Shown piece after piece: positions 23,172-30,551 of a DNA stretch of 33,202 nt (positions are counted from its first letter, which is position 1; every line of letters begins with the position of its first letter). The notes beneath the pieces were generated by a model that was not told where the DNA came from, made no database searches, and worked only from the letters and a program-made list of their open reading frames with translations. A program made the position numbers and the translations under genes. Source of the DNA: Clostridia bacterium (GTDB lineage Bacteria; Bacillota; Clostridia; Christensenellales; CAG-138); assembly GCA_030530185.1 (NCBI GenBank), contig JAUMVL010000001.1, positions 1 through 33,202 on the forward strand, in the 5' to 3' direction.

Positions 23172-24513
23172 ACGGACCCCGACGCCGATCTGTGATTTTG
23201 TCCGCGCCTATGCCGCACGCAATCCTGTCCGGCTGCATATGCCCGGCCATAAGGGGGGCGATGATCTCGGCCCGGAGCCGCTCGACATCACCGAAATCGA
23301 CGGCGCCGATACACTGTTTGAAGCAAGCGGAATCATCGCCGAAAGCGAGGCGTACGCTTCCCGGCACTTCGGCGCGCATACATTCTATTCAGTCGAAGGC
23401 TCTTCGCTCTGCATCCGCGCGATGCTGTTCCTTGCCGCACGGCGCGTTCCGAGCGGCCGCCGTGCACGCGTGCTGGCCGCGCGCAATGTGCACAAAGCCT
23501 TTTTGAGTGCGGCGGCGCTGCTCGATCTCGATGTATCGTGGCTCTATCCCGCATCGGACTGCGGCCTGCTTGCGTCTGACTGTACGCCCGCTTCGGTGGA
23601 AGATGCGCTGCAACAAAGCGACGAGCCGTTTTGCGCCGTCTATCTGACCGCGCCGGACTATCTTGGAAATGTGCCGGATGTTGCCGGGATCGCAACGGTG
23701 TGCCATCGTTATGGTGTGCCGCTGCTGGTGGACAATGCGCACGGCGCCTATCTGAAATTTTTACCGGTTTCGCGGCACCCGATCGACCTTGGCGCCGACC
23801 TATGCTGTGACTCGGCGCATAAAACATTGCCGGCCCTGACCGGAACGGCGTATCTGCATGCTGCACAGAACGACCGATACGGGTTTACGCAGAACGCCAA
23901 GGATGCGCTCGCCCTGTTCGGTTCGACCAGTCCTTCTTATTTGCTGCTGCAATCGCTCGATCGGCTGAACTGCACGCTGGACGACTGTCCCAAGCAGCTT
24001 TCTGCCTTTGTTCCCAAGATCGATGCGCTGAAAAACGAACTGCACACCATCGGATACCGGCTGCTCGGCGACGAACCGCTGAAACTCACGATCGACGCGA
24101 ACGCATACGGCTATACGGGATCCGCGCTAAAGGAGGCGCTTCGATCCTGCGGCATCGAGCCGGAGTTTGCCGATCCCGACTGGCTCGTTCTGATGCTGTC
24201 GCCCTGCAACTCTGACGAGGAGCTTGACCGGCTTTTGACCGCGCTGCGCAGCATCAAGAGACGGAAGGCAATCATCCGTTTGCAGACGCCGTATGCCGTC
24301 CCGCAGATCGCTTGCTCGATTCGCACGGCGATGCTCTCCGAATCCGAACGTCTGCCGGTCGAAAAAACCTGCGGCCGTGTGCTTGCGCAGCCATGCGTCA
24401 GCTGTCCGCCGGCGGTCCCGATCGTCATGTGCGGAGAGATCATCGACCAAAGCGCGATCGAACGATTCCGCTATTACGGAACAAAGCAGCTTACCGTTCT
24501 GAAAAAGGGATGA
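23164..24513 (+). CDS. PLP-dependent Orn/Lys/Arg decarboxylase-family protein
   Basis: A 449-residue fold-type I PLP enzyme of the group that makes polyamines or cadaverine from basic amino acids. Landmarks: RLHMPGHKGG near 23-32, ITEIDGADTLFEASG, FYSVEGSS, VDNAHGAYL (the PLP-binding Asp/His region near 190) and CCDSAHKTLPALTG with the predicted Schiff-base Lys220. The C-terminal domain is shorter than in the large inducible decarboxylases, as in the YaaO/SpeA-like clostridial group. The ATG at 23164 lies inside the maturase 3' end, with GGAG upstream, so translation is coupled. Substrate cannot be read from the sequence. Whether it acts on the SCIFF peptide or is only a neighbour is open. 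Confidence 0.9.
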   Translation: MSERTPTPICDFVRAYAARNPVRLHMPGHKGGDDLGPEPLDITEIDGADTLFEASGIIAESEAYASRHFGAHTFYSVEGSSLCIRAMLFLAARRVPSGRRARVLAARNVHKAFLSAAALLDLDVSWLYPASDCGLLASDCTPASVEDALQQSDEPFCAVYLTAPDYLGNVPDVAGIATVCHRYGVPLLVDNAHGAYLKFLPVSRHPIDLGADLCCDSAHKTLPALTGTAYLHAAQNDRYGFTQNAKDALALFGSTSPSYLLLQSLDRLNCTLDDCPKQLSAFVPKIDALKNELHTIGYRLLGDEPLKLTIDANAYGYTGSALKEALRSCGIEPEFADPDWLVLMLSPCNSDEELDRLLTALRSIKRRKAIIRLQTPYAVPQIACSIRTAMLSESERLPVEKTCGRVLAQPCVSCPPAVPIVMCGEIIDQSAIERFRYYGTKQLTVLKKG

Positions 24514-24551
24514 AACCTTGCCCCCAAACGCGGATTTCTGCCCGATACCAC

Positions 24552-24589
24552 TTGAATTCTGTTTCTTGTTTGTGGTATGATACACAAAC
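24552..24589 (+). promoter_or_regulatory. Promoter with inverted repeat over the -10 box
   Basis: TTGAAT (24552-24557) and TATGAT (24576-24581) are 18 bp apart. GTTTGTG (24568-24574) and CACAAAC (24583-24589) form 7-bp arms around the -10, a possible operator for the lipoprotein gene at 24610. Confidence 0.55.
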
Positions 24590-24609
24590 AGGACAAAAAG
24601 GAGATTCCC

Positions 24610-25143
24610 ATGAAAAAATTCTGTTTGTATAGTTTCATCGTTTTGCTTGTTCTTGGCCTGATCGGCTGTGCACCGAGAAGCACGTCCACCGGCCCCGAAA
24701 ACCCGACGTTTGTCGTCGTGGCCGAAAACGCCGAGATTGCCGAGGTGCTGGCTTATTTTCAAGCGCACTCCGGGTACCTGCCCACCGTCGTTACGCTGAA
24801 CGAGGAGACGCTTGCGTCCCTTTCCGAACAGCTGAAAACGGATGGAGCATCCGCCGAACGCGCGGATGTGCTCAAAAAGGCTGCCGAAGGCGCAACCTGC
24901 CTCGTGCTCAAATCCGACGCGCTGATCGCCGAATACGAAGCGCTGGGCTTCCGCGTGGATAACGAAGAGCTCAAAGCCCTAACCTCCTCCTTCCGCATCG
25001 ACAATGCAGACCTGCTTGGTCTGAAGATCGTGCAGATGCCCGCCGGCAGCGAGCTGAACCTCGACGCGCTGAAGGCGCTCGCCTCCTGGATGACCGGCGC
25101 CGAGGCCAAATACCTTGCCGACAATCCCGATCTTTTGAAATAA
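24610..25143 (+). CDS. Small lipoprotein, remnant-like substrate-binding protein
   Basis: A 177-residue lipoprotein: signal peptide MKKFCLYSFIVLLVLGLIGC with a good LIGC lipobox at Cys20. The mature part is helical and strand-mixed (TFVVVAENAEIAEVLAYFQAH, KSDALIAEYEALGF) and ends ALASWMTGAEAKYLADNPDLL, which resembles the last helices of periplasmic substrate-binding proteins. It is much shorter than such proteins (usually over 250 residues), so it may be a reduced form with another function. No transporter genes adjoin. AAAGGAG precedes the ATG; a frame start 33 bp earlier lies over the promoter. A terminator follows directly. Confidence 0.7.
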   Translation: MKKFCLYSFIVLLVLGLIGCAPRSTSTGPENPTFVVVAENAEIAEVLAYFQAHSGYLPTVVTLNEETLASLSEQLKTDGASAERADVLKKAAEGATCLVLKSDALIAEYEALGFRVDNEELKALTSSFRIDNADLLGLKIVQMPAGSELNLDALKALASWMTGAEAKYLADNPDLLK

Positions 25144-25157
25144 ATACCGTATGCGAT

Positions 25158-25192
25158 CCGCACTTTGGCAATTTGCCGGAGTGCGGTTTTTT
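25158..25192 (+). terminator. Intrinsic terminator
   Basis: CCGCACT with AGTGCGG, plus inner GGCAA/TTGCC, followed by TTTTTT. Confidence 0.9.
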
Positions 25193-25212
25193 CTACGCAG
25201 ATTTTTTCTTTC

Positions 25213-25245
25213 TTTAATGTAGATTTAAGGAACGGTCTGTATGAT
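25213..25245 (+). promoter_or_regulatory. Activator-type promoter with 11-bp-spaced direct repeats
   Basis: TTTAAT (25213-25218) and TTTAAG (25224-25229) repeat with an 11-bp period and end 10 bp before a TATGAT box (25240-25245). There is no recognisable -35. This geometry is typical of OmpR/PhoB-family response-regulator sites. Confidence 0.45.
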
Positions 25246-25286
25246 CGAAGAAAAACAAGCAAACCCTATGCGGAAAGGATAACGAT

Positions 25287-27413
25287 ATGAAACGGTTCTT
25301 TGCATTTCTTCTGATCGGCGCCCTGCTGTTTACCGCATGCGCGGCCCAGACGGCGAACGCCGAAAAACAACCCGCAACCGCCGCACCGGCCTCAACGCAG
25401 GCCGCGGCTTCTCAGGAAAGCACGCCGACGGCGGCTTTGACCGATCCGACGGATGCCGCCAGGGAGACGACCGATGCCTTTTCGATTACGACCGACAACG
25501 GCGCGGTGAGCGCATCCGGCTCGGTTTACACGATCACCGCAGCCGGGGAATACACGATCGGCGGCGCACTCTCGGACGGACAGATCGTTGTGGACGCGGG
25601 AGAGGAGGATGAGGTGAAGCTCCTTTTGAATAACGCCTCGGTCACCTGCACGACGGATGCGCCGATCCTTGTCAAAAATGCCGGCGAGGTCACCGTCAAG
25701 GCCGAAAAGAACACCTACAACACCGTAAGCGATCTCCGAACCGGCGACGCTTCCGCCGCGAGCGAGGAAAATTACGACGCTGCAATCTATGCGGCATGCG
25801 ATCTGAAACTGACCGGCTCCGGCACCCTGATCGTGACGAGCACATACGACAACGGCGTCAAATCGAAGGACGATCTGTCGGTCAAAAATATGACGTTAAA
25901 GGTCACCGCCGTCGGCAACGCGCTGAAAGGGAACGATTCGGTCGAGATCAAGTCCGGTGCGCTGATGCTGACCTCGACGGCATCGGATGGAATCAAAACC
26001 GAGAATACGGACGTTTCGTCGAAGGGCAATCAACGCGGCACGGTCACGATTTCAGGCGGACAGGTCGACATCTACGCCGCGTGCGACGCCATCCATGCGG
26101 CTTACAATGTGGAAATCTCCGATGAGGAAAGCTGTATCGTCAACCTCTATACGGCCTCATACGCCTCCGAAAGCACGGCTGCCGCGGGAGCGGAGCAATA
26201 CCTGATTGTTCCTTCGTCGCTGTACAGTGAGGACTACGAGTACTACGTTTACCTCTACAATGAGGACGATGCCGCGGGCGCATGGGTTAAGTGCACCTAT
26301 GACACGATGGTATACAGCGGGCGCACCGCCTATTACGGCCTTGCATACCGCACGACCGGCTCCTACCAGAACCTGCTTTGGAACCTGGTACCGGCCGGAA
26401 CGGCGCCGGATGGCACCAATTACGTCGCCGCAAGTACCGGCGAAACCGTCAATGGCTCGATGAACGCCTATCTGATCACATCCATTTCCTCCGGCGTGAT
26501 CGCGGGCGACTGGGTACAGCTGTCGAGCGGCTCCGGCAGCTCGAACAAGACGACGTATTCGGCAAAGGGCATCAAGGCTGCAAATGAAATTCTCATCACG
26601 GGCGGGACGATCAGCGTGTACGCGATGGACGACGGCCTCCACGCCAACGGCGGCGATGCGCTTGAAAACGGCGCTGCCGGCCTCGGCAACGTTACGATCA
26701 GCGGCGGAACCCTCTCAATCACCTCCGCGGATGATGGCATTCACGCGGATGGAGCGCTGACCATTGACGACGGAACGGTTGCGGTCGTCGATTCGCACGA
26801 GGGGCTCGAGGGCAACGTCATCACAATCAACGGTGGAACCATCTCGGTCTACGGCGATGACGACGGCATCAACGCCTGCTCGGGCAGCGCGACTCCGCTG
26901 CTGACGATCAACGGCGGCAGCCTGACTGTCACGACGCCCTCCGGCGATACCGATGCGATCGACTCGAACGGCAATTTGAGTATGACCGGCGGCGCCGTGC
27001 TTGTACGCGGCGGCACACAGATGGGCAATATGGCGGGCTCGGTGGATGTGGACGGTTCCATCACGGTCTCCGGCGGCACAATCGCAGCATTCGGCGGCAT
27101 CTGCCAGATTCCGTCCAACGGCTCGGTCAATACCTACGTTTCCAATGGAACGTCGTTTGCCGCAGGCGATTATCAGCTCAAAGACGCGAGCGGCAACGTG
27201 CTTTTCAGCTTTACACTCGATACCGGCTACTCCTCCTGCTGGATCGCGTCGGAGGCCTTTGCGCTCGGCAGCAGCTATACGCTGGAAAAGGACGGAACTA
27301 TTGTTCTGAACTGGACACAGTCGTCCAACACCGAGGGCGCAACCGGCAATTATGGTGGGTTCGGCGGCACGGGCGGCTTCGGCGGTCACGGCGGTTGGGG
27401 CGGCAGACGGTAA
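25287..27413 (+). CDS. Cthe_2159-type carbohydrate-binding beta-helix lipoprotein
   Basis: A 708-residue surface lipoprotein: signal with lipobox ending at Cys18 (FTAC), an Ala/Thr/Pro-rich tether, then a right-handed parallel beta-helix. Rungs are visible as recurring TISGG(T/Q)-(I/V)-x-(I/V) and DDG(I/L)(H/N)A motifs: SDGIKTEN, CDAIHAA, DDGLHANGGDAL, DDGIHADGAL and DDGINACSG. This is the pattern of the Cthe_2159 family (DUF4353), whose founding member binds acidic plant polysaccharide with calcium. An insertion near residues 300-420 interrupts the helix. The C-terminus ends in a Gly-rich GGFGGTGGFGGHGGWGGRR tail. AAAGGA precedes the ATG. Related proteins in clostridia often accompany polyphosphate-polymerase-like or CotH genes; none is here. 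Confidence 0.85.
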   Translation: MKRFFAFLLIGALLFTACAAQTANAEKQPATAAPASTQAAASQESTPTAALTDPTDAARETTDAFSITTDNGAVSASGSVYTITAAGEYTIGGALSDGQIVVDAGEEDEVKLLLNNASVTCTTDAPILVKNAGEVTVKAEKNTYNTVSDLRTGDASAASEENYDAAIYAACDLKLTGSGTLIVTSTYDNGVKSKDDLSVKNMTLKVTAVGNALKGNDSVEIKSGALMLTSTASDGIKTENTDVSSKGNQRGTVTISGGQVDIYAACDAIHAAYNVEISDEESCIVNLYTASYASESTAAAGAEQYLIVPSSLYSEDYEYYVYLYNEDDAAGAWVKCTYDTMVYSGRTAYYGLAYRTTGSYQNLLWNLVPAGTAPDGTNYVAASTGETVNGSMNAYLITSISSGVIAGDWVQLSSGSGSSNKTTYSAKGIKAANEILITGGTISVYAMDDGLHANGGDALENGAAGLGNVTISGGTLSITSADDGIHADGALTIDDGTVAVVDSHEGLEGNVITINGGTISVYGDDDGINACSGSATPLLTINGGSLTVTTPSGDTDAIDSNGNLSMTGGAVLVRGGTQMGNMAGSVDVDGSITVSGGTIAAFGGICQIPSNGSVNTYVSNGTSFAAGDYQLKDASGNVLFSFTLDTGYSSCWIASEAFALGSSYTLEKDGTIVLNWTQSSNTEGATGNYGGFGGTGGFGGHGGWGGRR

Positions 27414-27453
27414 ACGCCGAATCGGTTTTCCTCCATTTCTTCCCATACTACTA

Positions 27454-27481
27454 AACGGCGGCGGAATCATCCGCCGCCGTT
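27454..27481. terminator. GC-rich hairpin at the left edge of the AT-rich island
   Basis: A perfect 12-bp stem, AACGGCGGCGGA-ATCA-TCCGCCGCCGTT, between convergent genes. T-runs are weak on both sides (TTT on the minus strand), so efficiency is uncertain. Confidence 0.6.
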
Positions 27482-27483
27482 GG

Positions 27484-29292
27484 CTATCGCTTTGTTTGAT
27501 TTTGTCTATAAAAACGTCGAAGGGTTTCACGGTCTATTTTTCCTTCACTCGTATAAGGAATCTTTATAAGAACATAGTCTCCGTCATCCTTTGGTCTATC
27601 ACGAACCGGTATCCTATTCTCAACTGCAGCAATAATGTTTTTTAATGGTTCAGTAGTATTCTTGATATCTGGTCTTAATTCTATAAACGCTACAGGATAC
27701 TCTCCGATTATCGAAGAATCATCTTTTATACCAATAACAACACAGTTCTCTACTTGCTTGTTTTCTAAAATTACTCGTTCGATCTCTACCGGAAATACGT
27801 TGTGTCCGTCCGGTCTTACAATCATTTGTTTTTTTCTTGATGTTAGAATAAAGAACCCTTCTTGATCTACAAAACCCAGATCTCCGGAGCGGCCCCACTT
27901 TTTTCCATTCTCATCTATAAAAAAGAACGCTTCTGTTTCTGCATCATTATTTATATATCCTCGCATTTCCTGTGGAGACGAGAGGTAAATCTCCCCGATT
28001 TCATTATACTTGCATTCGGTATAATCGTCTTTCATAACCTTTGCATCGACGAGGGGAAGAGGAATTCCATATACTCCTGGTTTCTTTGTTTTATCAAATG
28101 GTGTTTCAAAAGCGCATGAAGAGTATTCTGCCATTCCGCCACCTTTTATTAAAGTTGAAAGCGAGTTGTGATTGTATAACCATTTATTGACTTTTTCTTC
28201 AAATTCTGGCGTCGTTCTATCTCCTCCAAAGATGATGCGTTTAATGAAAGACATATCCTCATGTTCAAGTAATTTGCTTTCAATCACATGACTAAACATT
28301 GACGGAACACATATAACATTATTCGGTTTGTGATCTAAAATCAATTTTGGAAAAGACTCAACAGTAAAATTGGGAATCAAGTGTAGTTCAAAGCCGGCGC
28401 AAAGGGACATGTGTATACCTGTAACAGCGCCGTAACTAATAAAAGGAGGCATAATACCAAGTAAGCTTTCTCCGCAAACCGTTTGGTTGATTTGAATTAG
28501 TTGAGCCGCAGTTACATTCATTCCTTTAGCTGTCAACTCTAGCCCTTTGGGGACTCCGGTTGTTCCGCTTGTATATTCAATAATTGATGTTTTTCCTTCC
28601 CGATAATCTGCTATTTTAAAATTTGAATGTGTTGCACCAGCATATACATCGAATGGCAAGATAGTATACGTCTGTTTATTAAAATGCAATCTGCTTTTGA
28701 AGAAGGAAACGCATCCCATCCAATTTTTCTGAGCGATTAATTCTGTCCTTTTGAGTATAGAATAATTATTTTTTAACCATCTTTTTTGTTCTGTCTTATT
28801 CATGCACGCTAAAGGAGAAACCGGTATTATTGTCTCCAGCATTGAATCTTTTGCCGCTTCAATCATTGTATTCAAATAAGGAGTGGTAATACATCCAACT
28901 TTCACCTCTGTTAAATTGATATAGAACCGCATGCGTTCCGTTGGAATTCTGGGATCTATCAGGTTTGCAACAGCCCCTATCTGATCTAGCCCATACATCA
29001 TAAAAACAGTATCTGGAGTCAAAGGCATCGCTAATGCAACAGATTCATTTTCTTTCACTCCTAAATTCTGAAAAAAGCGACTAAAACGATCTATATTTTC
29101 AAACAATTCCTGATATGTATAGGTTTTTCCATAAAAAGAAAGTGCTTTTAAAAAGAGATTATTTCTGTTACAATCACGCAAATATTGAGACAATGACATA
29201 TCTGGAACTTTTATTGCTAAATCTTTCTCAGAATAGTATTTCAGCCACGGTTTGTCGATGGACGGATAACCCGTCAGTTTTGTCTGCTCCAT
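27484..29292 (-). CDS. AMP-forming acyl-CoA synthetase / adenylating ligase
   Basis: A 602-residue ANL-superfamily enzyme that activates a carboxylic acid as an acyl-AMP. The phosphate-binding loop YTSGTTGVPKG is at 240-250. Later come the A5-like GGGMAEYSSC, GRSGDLGFVDQEGFFILTSRKKQMIVRPDG (A7-A8, hinge) and EGKIDRETLRRF with the expected catalytic Lys near the end. The opening GYPSIDKPWLKYYSEKDL recalls free-standing or initiation adenylation domains of clostridial gut bacteria. No carrier-protein or condensation domain follows, so the acyl acceptor (CoA, a carrier or an amine) is unknown. The ATG has AAGGAGG 9 nt upstream. It lies 21 bp after the membrane protein gene, in an operon controlled by the operator array at 29949. 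Confidence 0.9.
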   Translation of the reverse strand: MEQTKLTGYPSIDKPWLKYYSEKDLAIKVPDMSLSQYLRDCNRNNLFLKALSFYGKTYTYQELFENIDRFSRFFQNLGVKENESVALAMPLTPDTVFMMYGLDQIGAVANLIDPRIPTERMRFYINLTEVKVGCITTPYLNTMIEAAKDSMLETIIPVSPLACMNKTEQKRWLKNNYSILKRTELIAQKNWMGCVSFFKSRLHFNKQTYTILPFDVYAGATHSNFKIADYREGKTSIIEYTSGTTGVPKGLELTAKGMNVTAAQLIQINQTVCGESLLGIMPPFISYGAVTGIHMSLCAGFELHLIPNFTVESFPKLILDHKPNNVICVPSMFSHVIESKLLEHEDMSFIKRIIFGGDRTTPEFEEKVNKWLYNHNSLSTLIKGGGMAEYSSCAFETPFDKTKKPGVYGIPLPLVDAKVMKDDYTECKYNEIGEIYLSSPQEMRGYINNDAETEAFFFIDENGKKWGRSGDLGFVDQEGFFILTSRKKQMIVRPDGHNVFPVEIERVILENKQVENCVVIGIKDDSSIIGEYPVAFIELRPDIKNTTEPLKNIIAAVENRIPVRDRPKDDGDYVLIKIPYTSEGKIDRETLRRFYRQNQTKR

Positions 29293-29313
29293 AATATAAA
29301 ACCTCCTTAATGA

Positions 29314-29892
29314 TTAGGTGTAGATTAGAATTAAGACAGCAAATAAAATCAACACCAAAAACATGACCGTTGTGATAATATAAGACATATTTATGCCTAA
29401 TATATAGTCTGCTTTCTTTTTCACTGTCATTTTATTAAAGGGAATATCTATCCTCAAATCTTCTTCCCGCAAATCTTCCGGGAGGTTGTGTATCATTTTC
29501 CGATAGATAGCACCGGTAATGCTAAACCGTCGCACATAACCCCACATCACAAAAATGAACAACAAGGATAAAACTATGCCTGCCACAGGGAACAGCTTAA
29601 AAGGTATTGATGCTGGAATGCAAACATGTAACGTCCATGTCGTCAGGTACGGGAATACAATAACGGCAAGCGTAAAAGTATAGTATGAAAAAGCCTGTTT
29701 CCATAGAGACGAATCTCTATGGTCCCATTCTGACAAGTATATCTCCATCAAGTGCAGAAACTGATCAGTATTCTCTATCGGTATCATTCCATCGAATTTG
29801 TTTCGTTCTTCCTTGTTGTCCGTACCGGTTTCCTTAATGGTTGTTTTCTCTTTGATGCTCTTTTCTGTTTCTTTAAAATACTCATATTCCAT
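29314..29892 (-). CDS. Three-helix membrane protein, unassigned
   Basis: A 192-residue protein, not recognised as a named family. The N-terminal ~65 residues are hydrophilic and highly charged (Lys/Glu-rich), then FLHLMEIYLSEWDHRDSSLWKQ leads into a first membrane pair (about 69-90 and 97-118). A basic amphipathic stretch, including NLPEDLREEDLRIDIPF, follows, and a third helix ends the protein (about 168-191). The W-x-HRD-x-LWKQ motif before the first helix looks conserved in character. The ATG at 29890-29892 has AGGAGG 7 nt upstream. It is first in the operon with the acyl ligase, so it may recruit or protect a membrane-active acyl product (inference). Confidence 0.7.
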   Translation of the reverse strand: MEYEYFKETEKSIKEKTTIKETGTDNKEERNKFDGMIPIENTDQFLHLMEIYLSEWDHRDSSLWKQAFSYYTFTLAVIVFPYLTTWTLHVCIPASIPFKLFPVAGIVLSLLFIFVMWGYVRRFSITGAIYRKMIHNLPEDLREEDLRIDIPFNKMTVKKKADYILGINMSYIITTVMFLVLILFAVLILIYT

Positions 29893-29948
29893 AATGATGC
29901 CTCCTGTTATGGTTTTTCACGCATAAATGATTCTGCCACAGCCATATT

Positions 29949-30004
29949 TAGTCTATATATAGACTATTTTACCATATATGGTCCAAAAAGTCTATATATG
30001 GTCT
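29949..30004. promoter_or_regulatory. Three-operator array between the XRE gene and the ligase operon
   Basis: Site 1 is the perfect palindrome TAGTCTATATATAGACTA (29949-29966). Site 2 is ACCATATATGGT (29971-29982), with GGTCC on its right. Site 3 is AGTCTATATATGGTCT (29989-30004). The half-site is AG(T/A)C(T/C)ATAT. Centres are 19 and 20 bp apart, about two helical turns, so dimers would line up on one face. The array lies in the divergent promoter region; promoter hexamers overlap the AT-rich sites and cannot be placed with confidence. Confidence 0.8.
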
Positions 30005-30058
30005 TTGTTGCAGAACGTTCCTGTTACGATAAAACTAAGAATTAACAGGGAGTAGATT

Positions 30059-30301
30059 ATGAACACACGAGAATATGTAGTAAAAAGGATATTAGATCTG
30101 TGCAACGAGAAACGACTGACAATCAACGGACTTGCACGTCTATCTGCCTTGCCGCCATCAACACTAAAGAATATCATCAACGGCGCAAGTCAGAACCCTG
30201 GAGTTGTAACCTTAAAAAAGATATGTGATGGACTGGAGATCTCAATGATAGATTTCTTCGATACGGACGACTTTCGTGTAATTGAACAAGAAATACGATA
30301 G
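30059..30301 (+). CDS. XRE-family HTH repressor
   Basis: An 80-residue protein that is essentially one Cro/CI-type helix-turn-helix domain: LCNEKRLTINGLARLSALPPSTLKNIINGAS, followed by GVVTLKKICDGLEISMIDFFDTDDF. No ligand-binding or oligomerisation domain is attached. AGGGAG precedes the ATG at 6 nt. It sits divergent to the membrane protein/acyl ligase operon, with three operators between, so it most likely represses both that operon and itself. Codon usage matches the AT-rich island, not the flanking genes. Confidence 0.9.
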   Translation: MNTREYVVKRILDLCNEKRLTINGLARLSALPPSTLKNIINGASQNPGVVTLKKICDGLEISMIDFFDTDDFRVIEQEIR

Positions 30302-30551
30302 AGTCAACTTCATCCAATAATAATATCATAAAATACGCGCCTTTTCTTGTATTGGATAAGTGTGCTGAAGAATATTGAACCCTCCCTTGACAAATGCAGT
30401 CATAAGTGTGTTCTTCTGGAAAAAGAAATTCCCCTTAAGGGGAAAAACTTTTGGATATATGTTTGAAGACTCCTTTATAGAGCAGCTCTTCTGCTATGTT
30501 TTACAGCAGTCTGCCTAGCTTGTCAAAAGCATTTTTGACAAACTGCTTTTC
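30302..30551. other. 250-bp gene-poor stretch with several palindromes
   Basis: No gene is supported. Palindromes: TTCCCCTTAAGGGGAA (30429-30444), AGCAG-CTCTT-CTGCT (30482-30496) and TTGTCAAAA-GCAT-TTTTGACAA (30520-30541). The last could act as a weak terminator for the MtnA-like gene. A short minus-strand frame across 30327-30450 (PLKGNFFFQKNTLMT, then FVKGGFNILQHTYPIQEK) could be a decayed coding remnant. The composition shift back to GC-rich occurs at its right edge. Confidence 0.5.

Larger units (their letters stand above)
27484..30540. other. AT-rich island, probably acquired
   Basis: Base composition drops sharply here: for example 17 of 60 bases are G or C at 28141-28200, against 33 of 60 at 22801-22860. 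Codon choice changes with it, to A/T-ending codons. It contains the acyl ligase, the membrane protein, an XRE regulator and a gene-poor stretch, and ends just before the MtnA-like gene. No integrase, transposase or flanking direct repeat was found. Confidence 0.75.

Noticed and set aside
27484..30540. Intact mobile element or prophage
   Set aside because: No transposase, integrase, phage gene or terminal repeat was found; only composition supports acquisition.
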